Shown: positions 45,581 through 55,686, counted from the first letter of the stretch. The stretch: 64,000 bases of DNA from Burkholderiales bacterium (GCA_019753155.1 JAIELG010000010.1:1-64000); one strand, 5' to 3'. Notes: generated by a model not told the origin, from the sequence alone. Made by a program: numbers and translations.

Positions 45581-48289
45581 ATGTTTTCCAGCCTGCTTAA
45601 AAACATCTTCGGAAGCCGCAACGAAAGGCTGATCAAGCAATACACGCAGAAAGTGCGCGAGATCAACGCGCTGGAGCCGCAGATTGCCGCCTTGTCCGAT
45701 GCCGATCTCAGGGGAAAAACCGATGCGTTCAGGCAGCGCCTTGCCAGGGGCGAATCGCTCGATGCCCTGCTCCCCGAGGCTTTTGCCGTCGTGCGCGAGG
45801 CCGGAAAGCGGGTGCTCGGGATGCGCCATTTCGACGTTCAGCTCATAGGCGGCATGGTGCTGCATCAGGGCAAGATCGCGGAAATGAGGACAGGCGAAGG
45901 CAAGACCCTGGTAGCGACGCTGCCCTCCTACCTCAATGCGCTTGCGGGCAAGGGCGTCCACGTGGTGACGGTGAACGACTATCTCGCGGAACGGGACTCG
46001 GGCTGGATGGGCAGGATACACGAATTTCTGGGATTGTCGGTCGGGGTGATCCTCTCCCAGATGGATCATGCCGACAAGCAGGAAGCCTATGGCGCCGACA
46101 TCACCTACGGCACGAACAACGAATTCGGTTTCGATTACCTGCGCGACAACATGGTTTCCCATCCTTCGGAGAAGGTGCAGCGCCCGCTCAATTTCGCCAT
46201 AGTCGACGAAGTGGATTCGATCCTGATCGACGAAGCGAGGACGCCGCTCATCATCTCGGGGCAGGCGGAAGACAACATCGACCTCTATTACAGGATCAAC
46301 GATCTTGCTCCCCGGCTCAAGCGCCAGGAGACCGAGGAGGGACCGGGGGATTATTCCGTGGACGAGAAGGCGCATCAGGTGCTGCTTTCGGAGGAAGGGC
46401 ACGAGCATGCGGAGAGGCTGCTCGCCCAGGCGGGGCTCCTGCCCCCCGGGACCAGCCTGTACGACTCCGCCAACATCACCCTGATCCACCACCTCTATGC
46501 CGCGCTGCGCGCGCATGCGCTCTATTTCAAGGATCAGCATTACGTGGTGCAGGACGGCGAAGTCATCATCGTGGACGAATTCACGGGGCGTCTGATGTCG
46601 GGACGGCGCTGGTCGGACGGCCTGCACCAGGCGGTGGAAGCGAAGGAAGGGGTGTCCATCCAGAAGGAAAACCAGACGCTTGCCTCGATCACGTTCCAGA
46701 ATTATTTCAGGATGTATGGGAAACTCGCCGGCATGACGGGTACTGCCGACACGGAAGCTTTCGAATTCCAGCAGATTTACGCCCTGGAAACCGTGATCAT
46801 CCCGACGCACAGGCCGATGCAGCGTAAGGATATGCTCGACCAGGTTTACAGGACCGCGAACGAGAAGCACCAGGCTGTCATCAACGACATCAAGGGTTGC
46901 CATGAGCGCGGGCAACCCGTTCTCGTCGGCACCACTTCCATCGAGAATTCCGAACTCCTCTCCAATTTGCTCAACAAGGCGAAACTTCCCCATCAGGTCC
47001 TGAATGCGAAGCATCACGAGCGCGAGGCTGAAATCGTCGCCCAGGCCGGAAGAGCGAAAATGGTGACGATCGCAACCAACATGGCGGGCCGCGGCACCGA
47101 CATCGTTCTGGGCGGCAGCATCGAAGCGGATATCGAGGCGATCAGGGAAGACGAAAAGCTGGACGAGGACGCGAGGCGGGAGAAGATAGAGAAGCTTAGG
47201 GAAGAATGGCAGGCGCGCCATGAAGATGTGCTCGCGAAGGGCGGTCTGCACATCATCGGAACGGAGCGCCACGAATCGCGGCGGGTCGACAACCAGCTTC
47301 GGGGCCGCGCCGGGCGCCAGGGCGATCCGGGTTCTTCGCGTTTTTACCTTTCCCTCGAAGACCCGCTCCTGAGGATTTTTGCTTCCGACAGGGTTTCTTC
47401 CATCATGCAGAAACTCAACATGCCCGAAGGCGAGGCGATCGAGCATCCCTGGGTGACGCGCGCGATCGAGAATGCGCAGAAGAAGGTCGAGGCCAGAAAC
47501 TTCGACATGAGGAAGCAGCTTCTCGAATACGACGATGTTTCCAACGATCAGCGCAAGGTGATTTACCAGCAGAGGAACGAGCTTCTCGATGCCACGGACA
47601 TTTCCGGGACGGTGAAGGCGATGCGCAACGACGTGCTGGATGCGCTCACGAGCCAGTACATCGCGCCCCAGAGCATGGAAGAGGAATGGGACGTGCCTGG
47701 CCTCGAAAAGGCGCTCGCATCCGAATACCAGATGCAGCTTCCCTTGGAGAAATGGCTGAAGGAAGAACACGACCTGCACGAGGAGGCGCTCAGGACGCGG
47801 ATTGCCGAACATGCGGAATCGCTCTATCAGCAGAAGGTCGAACTTGCGGGAGTCGAGCTCATGCGCCATTACGAGCGCGCGGTGATGCTGCAAAGCCTGG
47901 ACAACCACTGGCGCGAGCATCTCGCGGCGCTGGATCATCTGCGCCAGGGCATCCACCTGCGCGGTTATGCGCAGAAGAACCCGAAGCAGGAATACAAGCG
48001 CGAGGCCTTCGAACTCTTTTCCGAGATGCTGGAGTCGATCAGGCGGGACGTGACGCAGAATCTCGTGACCGTCCAGATCAGGAGCCAGGCCGATGTCGAG
48101 GCGGTGGAAGCGCCTGCGGCCCTCGAAAACGTGCGCTATCAGCATGCCGATTTCGAAGAGGCGCTCGCTTCGGACGAGGAAACCAAGGAACAACCCTTCG
48201 TCAGAGTCGGGGAGAAGGTCGGGCGCAACGATCCCTGCCCCTGCGGCTCGGGCAGGAAATACAAGCAGTGCCACGGCAAGCTGGCTTGA
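45581..48289 (+). CDS. secA: Preprotein translocase ATPase SecA
   Basis: This 902-residue motor drives Sec-dependent export. Walker A MRTGEGKT (about 102-109), the DEAD-type box [32 protein letters not shown] and MAGRGTDI of the second motor domain, and the C-terminal zinc-binding [13 protein letters not shown] are all present. Nothing is missing. It exports the many signal-peptide proteins in this window, including the whole TPS operon. Its stop overlaps a TTG that starts the next gene. Confidence 0.98.
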   Translation: MFSSLLKNIFGSRNERLIKQYTQKVREINALEPQIAALSDADLRGKTDAFRQRLARGESLDALLPEAFAVVREAGKRVLGMRHFDVQLIGGMVLHQGKIAEMRTGEGKTLVATLPSYLNALAGKGVHVVTVNDYLAERDSGWMGRIHEFLGLSVGVILSQMDHADKQEAYGADITYGTNNEFGFDYLRDNMVSHPSEKVQRPLNFAIVDEVDSILIDEARTPLIISGQAEDNIDLYYRINDLAPRLKRQETEEGPGDYSVDEKAHQVLLSEEGHEHAERLLAQAGLLPPGTSLYDSANITLIHHLYAALRAHALYFKDQHYVVQDGEVIIVDEFTGRLMSGRRWSDGLHQAVEAKEGVSIQKENQTLASITFQNYFRMYGKLAGMTGTADTEAFEFQQIYALETVIIPTHRPMQRKDMLDQVYRTANEKHQAVINDIKGCHERGQPVLVGTTSIENSELLSNLLNKAKLPHQVLNAKHHEREAEIVAQAGRAKMVTIATNMAGRGTDIVLGGSIEADIEAIREDEKLDEDARREKIEKLREEWQARHEDVLAKGGLHIIGTERHESRRVDNQLRGRAGRQGDPGSSRFYLSLEDPLLRIFASDRVSSIMQKLNMPEGEAIEHPWVTRAIENAQKKVEARNFDMRKQLLEYDDVSNDQRKVIYQQRNELLDATDISGTVKAMRNDVLDALTSQYIAPQSMEEEWDVPGLEKALASEYQMQLPLEKWLKEEHDLHEEALRTRIAEHAESLYQQKVELAGVELMRHYERAVMLQSLDNHWREHLAALDHLRQGIHLRGYAQKNPKQEYKREAFELFSEMLESIRRDVTQNLVTVQIRSQADVEAVEAPAALENVRYQHADFEEALASDEETKEQPFVRVGEKVGRNDPCPCGSGRKYKQCHGKLA

Positions 48290-48828
48290 AAATAATACTG
48301 GTGCGCCACGGCGAGAGCGAAGCGAACGTCGCACGTCGCATCAGCGACGATCCCTTGCGCCTTGTCGGACTGACCGAGCTTGGCAGGATGCAGGCGGGAC
48401 GCGCGGCAGCGGAGCTGGGGCAGACCGCTTTCGACTGCGCCTATGTTTCGGAATTTCCCCGTGCCCGGCAAACTGCCGGGATCATTCTTTCAGGCAGAAC
48501 CTGCCCCCTTTTCGTCGACGCAAGACTCAACGAGCGCAAGTCCGGAATGGACGGGGAACCGGTCCATGCTTTCAACGATCTGGTGCGTCACGACCCGGTC
48601 AATTTCAGGCCGGAGAACGGGGAATCCTTCCTGGAAGAGATGGCAAGGCTGAACAGCTTTCTGGACGAGGTTCATGCGCGCCATCCCGGAGGAACCATCC
48701 TCGCGGTGAGCCACGAAAATCCCATTCTTGCAGCGCTCGCCCTTGCCGGCATGAATCCGATCGACGCCGCGCTCGGGTCTGTCTCGAATTGCGCGCAGGT
48801 CGAGCTTTCCTGGCCCAGTGCCTTATAA
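48286..48828 (+). CDS. Histidine phosphatase family protein
   Basis: The 180-residue protein starts at TTG 48286, overlapping the secA stop (TTGA), and reads [17 protein letters not shown]: the RHGE motif (7-10) with the phosphorylated His8. [12 protein letters not shown] and [15 protein letters not shown] supply the other conserved Arg and His. This superfamily covers phosphoglycerate mutases and many phosphatases of small metabolites; substrate cannot be told here. No ATG gives the complete motif, so TTG is well supported. It ends tail-to-tail with the SemiSWEET gene. Confidence 0.85.
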   Translation: MKIILVRHGESEANVARRISDDPLRLVGLTELGRMQAGRAAAELGQTAFDCAYVSEFPRARQTAGIILSGRTCPLFVDARLNERKSGMDGEPVHAFNDLVRHDPVNFRPENGESFLEEMARLNSFLDEVHARHPGGTILAVSHENPILAALALAGMNPIDAALGSVSNCAQVELSWPSAL

Positions 48829-49083
48829 GTCCTTCGTCGTGATTTTCAGCCAGAGCACGAGGGATGCGAGCAGCAGGGTGACGGCATTGGCCGCGATGAC
48901 GGGAGGACTCCCGATCTCAATGCCGTATCCGAGCCAGAGCGCGACCCCCAGGGTGAAGAGTGCGTACATCGGCAGGGAAATTCCGGACAGATCTCGCGTT
49001 TTCCAGGATTGCCATGCCTGCGGCACGAATGCGACAGTGGTGAGTATGGCGGCCGGATAGCCGATCAGGTTGCTGATTTCCAT
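48823..49083 (-). CDS. SemiSWEET-family sugar transporter
   Basis: This 86-residue membrane protein has three helices (about 5-22, 38-55 and 62-80) and the PQ-loop motif FVPQAWQSWKTRDLSGIS (19-36) typical of SemiSWEETs, which dimerise to form a sugar channel. It overlaps the histidine phosphatase gene tail-to-tail by 6 bases: both stop codons lie in one TTATAA palindrome (48823-48828). A sigma54-like sequence lies about 52 bases upstream of its start. Substrate unknown. Confidence 0.85.
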   Translation of the reverse strand: MEISNLIGYPAAILTTVAFVPQAWQSWKTRDLSGISLPMYALFTLGVALWLGYGIEIGSPPVIAANAVTLLLASLVLWLKITTKDL

Positions 49084-49134
49084 GGTGAACCGAACAGTTT
49101 CGTCAGGCTGATTGTAGTGTAGTTCCCCCCTATA

Positions 49135-49150
49135 GACAAATGTCGTGCCA
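49135..49150 (-). promoter_or_regulatory. Sigma54-like promoter facing the SemiSWEET gene
   Basis: On the minus strand the sequence is TGGCACGacatTTGTC, close to the -24/-12 consensus TGGCACG-N4-TTGC but with T for the -12 C. It would start transcription about 40 bases before the SemiSWEET ATG. The adjacent nitrogen cluster makes an RpoN link attractive, but the mismatch hits a key base. Confidence 0.35.
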
Positions 49151-49315
49151 CTGCGGCAATTGGTTTCCCGTTTTTTTCTGAAAAGCTACAGCCTACGCTG
49201 CCTGATTCCAGCAGCATACGCAATCTGACGTATTCTTCGCGCATCTCCTGTCTATCTAAACTAGCGCCGTGTTCCTTTCACTTTGTTCAATTTTAATAAC
49301 TTTAGGAGTGCGGCA

Positions 49316-50518
49316 ATGATCAAGAAAAGATTCCGTAATCCGGTTGCGACCGGTAAGGGAAAGGCAAAATTATTCAGGGCTGGGCTGACCGTTATGGCGA
49401 GTCTGGCAGGCATTGCAAACGGCTATGCCGGGCAAACCTTCCAGATGGGGGACGACAGGTCGCTGTCCCTGGGGTTTGGCCTGAGGACCAGTTATACCAG
49501 TTTGAAAAATGGCGCGCCCGATGGCATTTCGCGTTCGAACAAGTTCGACGTCGAGAACCTGCGTCTGTATATCAGCGGTCAGCTCAACAACACGATCAAA
49601 GCCACGCTCAATACCGAACGGGATGCGGCGGGGAAAATCGTCCTCATGGATGGCTTCACCGAACTCGCGTTCAACGACGATTTCAATGTCCGACTCGGAA
49701 GGCTGATCCCGCCTACCGACAGGTCGAATCTGGATGGCCCGTTTTATCTGAATGCCTGGCAATTTCCGATCGTTTCGGCCTACCCCAGTCTGGCGATAGG
49801 ACGGGATAACGGGCTGCTGGCATGGGGCAAACCCATGGATGGCAAAATCGTCTATTCGGTCGGAGCTTTTACCGGCCACAATGTCGTGACCGGCGGTTCC
49901 AATGCTTCGGCTAATCTGCTTTATGCGGGGCGCTTGGCGGTCAACCTTCTCGATCCCGAGCCTGATCCCGCCTATTACACATCGAGTACCTATTACGGTT
50001 CCAACGATATTTTCACTATCGGCTTGGTTTATCAGACACAGAAGAACGGCGTGGGCTCGTCTCCCACGGTGAGGGGCGACTACAACTCCTGGAGCAGCGA
50101 TTTACTGTTCGAGGAGAAGGTTCCTGGAGACGGCGTCGTGACCGTCGAGGGAGCGTACTACAAGTATGGCCTCGGCGCGGTGGATTGCGGTTCAGGCGAG
50201 CCGGGCGCCGGAATATGTCCAGCAGGAGGCACCAACGTGGGCGGTTTGGTTGCAGGAAAAGCCTATCTTGCCACGCTGGAATACATGTTTCCGCAAAAAG
50301 TCGGTATCGGCAATTTTCAGCCCTTCGTCAGGATTCAGAATTTCAAGCGCGACGTGTCGCAAACTACGAACAAGCAAACCGATGTAGGCGTCAACTATAT
50401 CATCAGCGGACACAACGCGCGCATCAGCGCGGTCTATTCGAAATTGAACGACAATCGCCTGGCCCCTGCTATGGCGAGCAGCAATCAGTTCGTCCTGGGC
50501 GTTCAGGTTCAGTATTGA
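49316..50518 (+). CDS. fmdC: Outer-membrane porin, FmdC-like
   Basis: The 400-residue protein starts at ATG 49316 behind AGGAG, with a long positively charged signal region ending near ANGYAG. Its barrel pattern includes FGLRTSYTS, NVRLGRLIPP and a C-terminal NQFVLGVQVQY ending in an aromatic residue, as in trimeric porins. In Methylophilus, FmdC is an amide/urea-induced porin encoded before the fmdDEF transporter and fmdA, the same order as here, so passage of short amides and urea is the likely role. An upstream in-frame ATG at 49283 would spoil the signal peptide. A strong terminator follows the gene. Confidence 0.82.
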   Translation: MIKKRFRNPVATGKGKAKLFRAGLTVMASLAGIANGYAGQTFQMGDDRSLSLGFGLRTSYTSLKNGAPDGISRSNKFDVENLRLYISGQLNNTIKATLNTERDAAGKIVLMDGFTELAFNDDFNVRLGRLIPPTDRSNLDGPFYLNAWQFPIVSAYPSLAIGRDNGLLAWGKPMDGKIVYSVGAFTGHNVVTGGSNASANLLYAGRLAVNLLDPEPDPAYYTSSTYYGSNDIFTIGLVYQTQKNGVGSSPTVRGDYNSWSSDLLFEEKVPGDGVVTVEGAYYKYGLGAVDCGSGEPGAGICPAGGTNVGGLVAGKAYLATLEYMFPQKVGIGNFQPFVRIQNFKRDVSQTTNKQTDVGVNYIISGHNARISAVYSKLNDNRLAPAMASSNQFVLGVQVQY

Positions 50519-50550
50519 TCTCATCGAAACGGTGTTGGTTTGTTCACTTC

Positions 50551-50575
50551 AGCGGGGATTTTCCCCGCTTTTTTT
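50551..50575 (+). terminator. Rho-independent terminator after the porin gene
   Basis: A perfect 8-bp stem AGCGGGGA (50551-50558) and TCCCCGCT (50562-50569) around a TTT loop is followed by a run of T to 50575. It separates the porin transcript from the ABC transporter operon, which therefore needs its own promoter in 50576-50747. Confidence 0.92.
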
Positions 50576-50747
50576 GTAGGGCTCGAACTGATATCGCGGT
50601 CGTGAGGTAAAGGGAGTGGGCGGCGCATAAGTAAGATGACGTATTCATGTGGCGTATCGAAAATCCTATTCTACACCCATGGCTTAAAGATAATTTTTGG
50701 TCCAAGTGTTGTTCAAATTTCACCCAATTGTTTAAGGAGAAAATGTC

Positions 50748-52031
50748 ATGCCAAGCAAGAAATCGATGCTTCCTACCAATTATTCGGCGGTCCTTTCCGG
50801 GGGCGCCATGCCGACGCGCAAAAAGATCGCATTTGCCGTGGCCGGCACGCTTTTCTTTGCGCTCACTGCAAGTTCTTACGGGGCAGGTCCTGCGACGTCA
50901 CAAGTCGACACGACGCATCTGGCTGTCACGGATACCGAGGTGACAGTAGGCCAGTTGCATTCATCCACCGGAACAATGGCCATATCGGAAACCGGCGCAA
51001 TTGAGGCCGAACGCCTGGCCATCAGCCAGATCAACGCGATGGGCGGGGTTCTCGGTAGGAAAATCAAGGTCATCCAGGAAGACGGTGCTTCCGACTGGCC
51101 GACATTCGCAGAAAAAGCAAAAAAGCTCCTGGAGGAAAACCGCGTGGCGGCGATATTCGGCTGCTGGACATCGGCTTCGCGTAAGGCGGTGCTGCCGGTT
51201 TTGGAGCGCGATAACGGCTTGTTGTACTACCCGACATTTTACGAAGGTCTGGAGCAGTCCAAGAACGTCGTTTACACCGGACAAGAAGCCACGCAGCAGG
51301 TTTTCGCTGGGCTCGATTGGGTTTCAAAAACCAAGAATGCCAAGACGTTCTATCTGATCGGATCGGATTATATTTGGCCGCGCACGACCATGAAGCTTGC
51401 CCGCAAGTACATCGAAACCGTGCTGCACGGCAAGGTTGTGGGTGAGGAATATGCCGCCCTTGGGAGCACGGATTTCGGTTCGACGATCAACAAGATTCGC
51501 CTGAAAAAACCCGATGTGATTTACGCGGCCGTGGTGGGCGGATCGAACGTGTCCTGGTTCAAGCAGATGAAAGCGGCCGGGATCAACGGGAAAGACCACA
51601 CTTTGCTCACTTTGTCGGTCACTGAAGACGAGGCGAAGGGTATCGGTGGTGAAAATCTGGTCGGGTTCTATTCGGCGATGAAGTATTTCCAGTCGCTCAA
51701 TACGCCGCGCAACGAGACATTCGTGAAGGAGTTCAAGGTGATGTGGGGTGCCGGAGCGCCCGTCGGCGACGTGACGCAGGCAGCTTATGAGGGTCCATGG
51801 ATCTGGAAGGCTGCGGTGGAAAAGGCCGGCAGCTTCGATACCGATAAGGTGGCGAAGGCCGAGGAAAGCGGAACCATCAGTTTCGATGCGCCGGAGGGCA
51901 TGGTTTATCTGGAACCCAATCATCATTTGAAAACCAAGCTCAGGATCGGCGAATGGCGTACTGACGGTCAGGCCGATATCGTGTACACCTCTGGCTACAT
52001 CATGCCCAATCCATTCCCCAAGGGCTACTGA
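50748..52031 (+). CDS. urtA: Urea/short-amide ABC transporter substrate-binding protein (UrtA/FmdD-like)
   Basis: This 427-residue periplasmic binding protein belongs to the UrtA/AmiC-type group of branched-chain-amino-acid-like receptors. TVGQLHSSTGTMAISETGAI and AAIFGCWTSASRKAVLPV are close to UrtA; YYPTFYEGLEQSKNV and EPNHHLKTKLRIGEW are also typical. The signal peptide proper begins at Met21 (KKIAFAVAGTLFFALTASS), so there are 20 extra N-terminal residues; AAGGAG before ATG 50748 supports the long start, but ATG 50808 is possible. It heads the urtABCDE operon. Urea or formamide/acetamide is the likely ligand, from the neighbours. Confidence 0.9.
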   Translation: MPSKKSMLPTNYSAVLSGGAMPTRKKIAFAVAGTLFFALTASSYGAGPATSQVDTTHLAVTDTEVTVGQLHSSTGTMAISETGAIEAERLAISQINAMGGVLGRKIKVIQEDGASDWPTFAEKAKKLLEENRVAAIFGCWTSASRKAVLPVLERDNGLLYYPTFYEGLEQSKNVVYTGQEATQQVFAGLDWVSKTKNAKTFYLIGSDYIWPRTTMKLARKYIETVLHGKVVGEEYAALGSTDFGSTINKIRLKKPDVIYAAVVGGSNVSWFKQMKAAGINGKDHTLLTLSVTEDEAKGIGGENLVGFYSAMKYFQSLNTPRNETFVKEFKVMWGAGAPVGDVTQAAYEGPWIWKAAVEKAGSFDTDKVAKAEESGTISFDAPEGMVYLEPNHHLKTKLRIGEWRTDGQADIVYTSGYIMPNPFPKGY

Positions 52032-52041
52032 TACCGCCCCA

Positions 52042-52070
52042 GGTTACCCATCGTTCAGCGGTGGGTAACC
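52042..52070 (+). promoter_or_regulatory. Strong hairpin between urtA and urtB
   Basis: Perfect 9-bp arms GGTTACCCA (52042-52050) and TGGGTAACC (52062-52070) surround an 11-base loop, in the 74-base gap after the binding-protein gene. No T-run follows, so it is more likely an mRNA-stabilising or partial-attenuation structure, as often found after binding-protein genes that need more product than their permeases. Confidence 0.7.
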
Positions 52071-52105
52071 CATTGTAAATAGTTAAGTCATAGGAGGTCC
52101 GTGCA

Positions 52106-53029
52106 ATGGGCGGTTACTCGTTATCAGATTTATGGTCGATCCTGGTCATGCAGGGATTCTCCGGCTTGAGCTTGTTCAGCGTGCTGCTGCTGATGGCGCT
52201 GGGCCTTGCCATCATCTTCGGGCAAATGGGCGTCATTAATATGGCTCATGGGGAATTCATGACCATCGGTGCGTACACGATTTATTTTTTCTCGAAAATC
52301 ACGGAAAAATATTTTCCGGGCTTGATGCCATTTTACTTTGTCGTTGCAATAATCGCAGCATTCTCGATTGCCTTCCTCATCGGGTACTTGGTCGAATATG
52401 TGTTGATCAGACACCTGTACAAGCGTCCTCTGGATACGCTCCTGGCTACCTGGGGGCTCAGTTTGATCATGCAACAGATATTTCGATCCATGTTCGGTGC
52501 GCGTGAAGTCAGCGCGACCCTGCCGAACTGGCTGATGGGTTCGTGGAAACCGACGCCGGATATCGATATTCCGCTCAACGGCCTGTTCGTGATGGCCATG
52601 TCTATCGTGGTGACTTTGGTTGTGGTCCTGTTCCTTTACCGCTCCAATTGGGGGCTCAAGGTCCGCGCCACGACGCAAAATCGCATCATGGCCGGTGCCG
52701 TTGGCATCAACACCAGGAAGATCGACAGGATAACGTTTGCGACCGGCTGCGGAATTGCCGGCATAGCGGGGGCATGCTTTACCACGATCGCATCCACGGG
52801 CCCCACGAGCGGCTCCCTGTATATTGTGGATACCTTTCTGGTCGTGGTGTTCGGCGGGTCGGCAAGCCTTTTCGGAACGGTCGCGTCGGCTTTCACGATT
52901 GCTCAGGCGCAATCGATTCTGACATTTTTCATGACCAATGCCATGGGCAAGGTTGTCACTTTGCTAGCGATCATCATCATCCTGATGATGCGACCGGAAG
53001 GTTTGTTCACCAGCAAGGTAAGAAAGTAA
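52106..53029 (+). CDS. urtB: Urea/amide ABC transporter permease UrtB-like
   Basis: This 307-residue LivH-type permease has about eight membrane segments. GLAIIFGQMGVINMAHGEFMTIGAY, seen here as FGQMGVINMAHGEF near 37-50, is the signature of UrtB/LivH proteins, and FGGSASLFGTVASA and RPEGLFTSKVRK close the protein. AGGAGGT lies before ATG 52106. It pairs with UrtC and the two ATPases. Confidence 0.92.
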   Translation: MGGYSLSDLWSILVMQGFSGLSLFSVLLLMALGLAIIFGQMGVINMAHGEFMTIGAYTIYFFSKITEKYFPGLMPFYFVVAIIAAFSIAFLIGYLVEYVLIRHLYKRPLDTLLATWGLSLIMQQIFRSMFGAREVSATLPNWLMGSWKPTPDIDIPLNGLFVMAMSIVVTLVVVLFLYRSNWGLKVRATTQNRIMAGAVGINTRKIDRITFATGCGIAGIAGACFTTIASTGPTSGSLYIVDTFLVVVFGGSASLFGTVASAFTIAQAQSILTFFMTNAMGKVVTLLAIIIILMMRPEGLFTSKVRK

Positions 53030-53039
53030 GGGGAAAAAG

Positions 53040-54194
53040 ATGAATTCATTTTACAGCAAATGGTTGGGCGGTAAACACGGGGCAATCGAACTTGCAATCC
53101 TGGCGGCATTCATTTTCGTGGTCATGCCGCTATGGCTGGATATTTTCCGCCTGAACATGGTCGGAAAATATCTGACCTACGCGTTTGCCGCCGTGGGGCT
53201 GGTCATGGTTTGGGGGTACGGCGGGATTTTGAGCCTCGGGCAGGGCGTGTTCTTCGGAATCGGTGGCTACTGCATGGCCATGTTCCTCAAGCTGGAAGCC
53301 TCCGACCCGGTCAGTACGGCACACCAGACCACACCCGGCATACCGGATTTCATGGACTGGAATCAGGTCACCCACTTGCCCTTGTTTTGGGAACCGTTCC
53401 ATAGTCTGACGTTCACGTTGATTGCCGTCGTCGTGGCTCCGTTGGTCATGGCCTATATCATTGGGGCCGCGATGTTCAAACGGCGCGTGGGCGGCGTGTA
53501 TTTCTCGATCATCACCCAGGCCATTGCGGCAATCCTGACAATTCTGGTCGTGGGGCAGCAGGGCATGACCGGCGGAATCAACGGGATTACCGATCTCAAG
53601 ACGCTACACGGCTGGAATATCAACTCGGATGCGGCGAAATACGCCCTGTATTACGTTAACGGCGCATTGCTGATCGGCGTGATCATGCTGTGCAAATTCG
53701 TCCTATCGTCGAAACTCGGCCGTTTGCTCCTGGCAATGCGGGATAAGGAAGACAGGGTCAGGTTTTCAGGCTACGACGTCGCTAATTTCAAGATTTTCAC
53801 ATTTTGCCTCGGAGCGGTCATCTCGGCTATAGGCGGGGCCATGTTTACCCTCCAGGTCGGCTTCATGTCGCCATCTTTCGTGGGTATCGTGCCTTCGATC
53901 GAAATGGTGATCTTTGCTGCGATAGGCGGACGCATGTCTCTGGTCGGGGCAGTATACGGCACCCTGCTGGTTAACTATGGGAAAACAGTATTTTCGGAAT
54001 CGTTTCCTTCGCTATGGCTCTTCTTCATGGGAGCGATGTTCATCGTGGTCGTGATGTTCTTTCCCAAGGGATTGTCCGGCCTGTACGACACTTATTTGAA
54101 AGTATGGCTGGGACATCTGGTGACGAAATTCGGGAAAAGCGGCCTGCCCGAAAAACTAAACCCTATCAAAACGGAGCTCCAAAATGGGAAATGA
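53040..54194 (+). CDS. urtC: Urea/amide ABC transporter permease UrtC-like
   Basis: This 384-residue LivM-type permease is the second membrane subunit. VWGYGGILSLGQGVFFGIGG (about 57-76) is the family signature and GGMTGGINGIT-like QQGMTGGINGITDLK is UrtC-typical; FFPKGLSGLY is the standard end of the last helix. It starts 10 bases after urtB and overlaps urtD by 11 bases. Confidence 0.92.
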   Translation: MNSFYSKWLGGKHGAIELAILAAFIFVVMPLWLDIFRLNMVGKYLTYAFAAVGLVMVWGYGGILSLGQGVFFGIGGYCMAMFLKLEASDPVSTAHQTTPGIPDFMDWNQVTHLPLFWEPFHSLTFTLIAVVVAPLVMAYIIGAAMFKRRVGGVYFSIITQAIAAILTILVVGQQGMTGGINGITDLKTLHGWNINSDAAKYALYYVNGALLIGVIMLCKFVLSSKLGRLLLAMRDKEDRVRFSGYDVANFKIFTFCLGAVISAIGGAMFTLQVGFMSPSFVGIVPSIEMVIFAAIGGRMSLVGAVYGTLLVNYGKTVFSESFPSLWLFFMGAMFIVVVMFFPKGLSGLYDTYLKVWLGHLVTKFGKSGLPEKLNPIKTELQNGK

Positions 54195-54924
54195 TTTCGC
54201 GCTGGCTGTCGAGGATTTGACCGTCTCGTTCGACGGTTTCAAGGCGGTGGATGGCCTCAACCTATACGTGGAAAAGAACGAATTGCGCGTGATCATCGGA
54301 CCAAACGGCGCCGGAAAAACCACGGTACTGGATCTGATTTGTGGGAAGACCAAGGCTACGAGCGGCTCCATCAAGTTCAACGGCACGGAACTCACCAAGT
54401 ATCCCGAGCACAAAATCGTTCAGTCCGGCGTGGGCCGAAAATTTCAGACCCCGTCCATTTATGAAAATCTGACCGTTCTGGAGAATCTGGAAATTTCATT
54501 TCCCAGGGGCCGCAGTGTTTTCGGATCCCTGATGTTCATGCGCACCCAGGACGTGACGGAACGCGTGCTGGAAATCGCCGAAACCATTTTCCTGTCCGAG
54601 TATTTGAATACGCAGTCCGGATTATTGAGCCACGGTCAGAAGCAATGGCTCGAGATAGGGATGCTGCTCATACAAAACCCGGAATTGCTGATGCTGGATG
54701 AACCGGTTGCCGGGATGAGCGTTTCCGAGCGCGAGAAAACGGCCGAGCTGTTGAACAAGATATCACATGGGCGGTCGATGATCGTCATCGAACACGACAT
54801 GGAATTCGTCAAGCGCATCGCACACAAGGTTACCGTGCTGCATCAGGGTAAATTGCTGGCGGAAGGAAACATGGACGATGTGCAGAATAATCCGAAAGTC
54901 ATCGAAGTTTACCTTGGGCATTGA
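54184..54924 (+). CDS. urtD: Urea/amide ABC transporter ATP-binding protein UrtD-like
   Basis: The 246-residue LivG-type ATPase has Walker A GPNGAGKTT (about 39-47), the variant signature LSHGQKQWLEIGM, and Walker B LLMLDEPVAGMS. LSHGQKQWLE is characteristic of UrtD. VIEHDMEFVKRIA holds the switch His. It energises uptake with UrtE. Confidence 0.93.
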   Translation: MGNDFALAVEDLTVSFDGFKAVDGLNLYVEKNELRVIIGPNGAGKTTVLDLICGKTKATSGSIKFNGTELTKYPEHKIVQSGVGRKFQTPSIYENLTVLENLEISFPRGRSVFGSLMFMRTQDVTERVLEIAETIFLSEYLNTQSGLLSHGQKQWLEIGMLLIQNPELLMLDEPVAGMSVSEREKTAELLNKISHGRSMIVIEHDMEFVKRIAHKVTVLHQGKLLAEGNMDDVQNNPKVIEVYLGH

Positions 54925-54933
54925 GAGAATATC

Positions 54934-55635
54934 ATGTCTAATCATATATTTAGTGTCAATGAACTGGACTCGGGCTACGGGCAGAGCCAAGTGATACACA
55001 AATTGAATCTCGGCGTGGAAAAGAAGGAAATCGTTGCCGTCATGGGCCGTAACGGTATGGGTAAAACCACGCTGTTCAAGACGCTGATGGGGCTGCTGCC
55101 GTCAACGGGAGGCAGTGTAACCGTGGACGGCAGCAGCCTCGACGGCATGGATTCTTGTCAGCGCGTTCAGCAGGGTTTGGCTTACGTGCCCCAGGGACGA
55201 ATGATTTTTTCCAATATGACGGTACTCGAGAATATCCAGACCGGATTGCCTTCTTCCGCGCAAGGCCTCGTCCCGGAAGAGCTGTATGCGCTTTTCCCTG
55301 TCCTTTACGACATGCGTTCGCGCAAGGGCGGAAACCTGTCCGGCGGGCAACAGCAGCAGCTGGCGATTGCGCGGGCGCTTGCCACCAATCCCAAGGTGCT
55401 GCTGCTGGATGAGCCGACCGAAGGGATACAGCCCTCCATCATCAAGGACATAGCGAAGAGCCTCAAGGAAATCAGAAATATGCGAGATCTCACGATTATC
55501 GTGTCCGAGCAGGTCCTCAGTTTCACGCTGGATATCGCCGATCGCTTTTTCGTGATCGATAAGGGTAGGTTCGTTTACGAGGATCGACGCGCCAATGTCG
55601 ATGCAAAAATCATCAGCCAGTATTTATCGATTTAA
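54934..55635 (+). CDS. urtE: Urea/amide ABC transporter ATP-binding protein UrtE-like
   Basis: The 233-residue LivF-type ATPase has Walker A GRNGMGKTT (about 34-42), signature LSGGQQQQLAIARAL and Walker B VLLLDEPTEGIQPSI. GRNGMGKTTL and EGIQPSII are usual in UrtE. It ends 51 bases before the fmdA start, behind which a strong AAGGAGGAG lies, so transporter and formamidase are probably one transcript. Confidence 0.93.
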   Translation: MSNHIFSVNELDSGYGQSQVIHKLNLGVEKKEIVAVMGRNGMGKTTLFKTLMGLLPSTGGSVTVDGSSLDGMDSCQRVQQGLAYVPQGRMIFSNMTVLENIQTGLPSSAQGLVPEELYALFPVLYDMRSRKGGNLSGGQQQQLAIARALATNPKVLLLDEPTEGIQPSIIKDIAKSLKEIRNMRDLTIIVSEQVLSFTLDIADRFFVIDKGRFVYEDRRANVDAKIISQYLSI

Positions 55636-55686
55636 TGATTGATTCAATCCGAACACGCGATTCATTTTTTACCAAGGAGGAGCATC

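Noticed and set aside
45575-48334. Very long minus-strand open frame opposite secA
   Set aside because: It mirrors secA codon by codon in a GC-rich region; the product is rich in His, Arg and Leu with no recognisable domain.
50576-50747. Sigma54 promoter ahead of urtA
   Set aside because: TGGTCCaagtgTTGTT was considered, but it lacks the invariant GC of the -12 element and other key bases.
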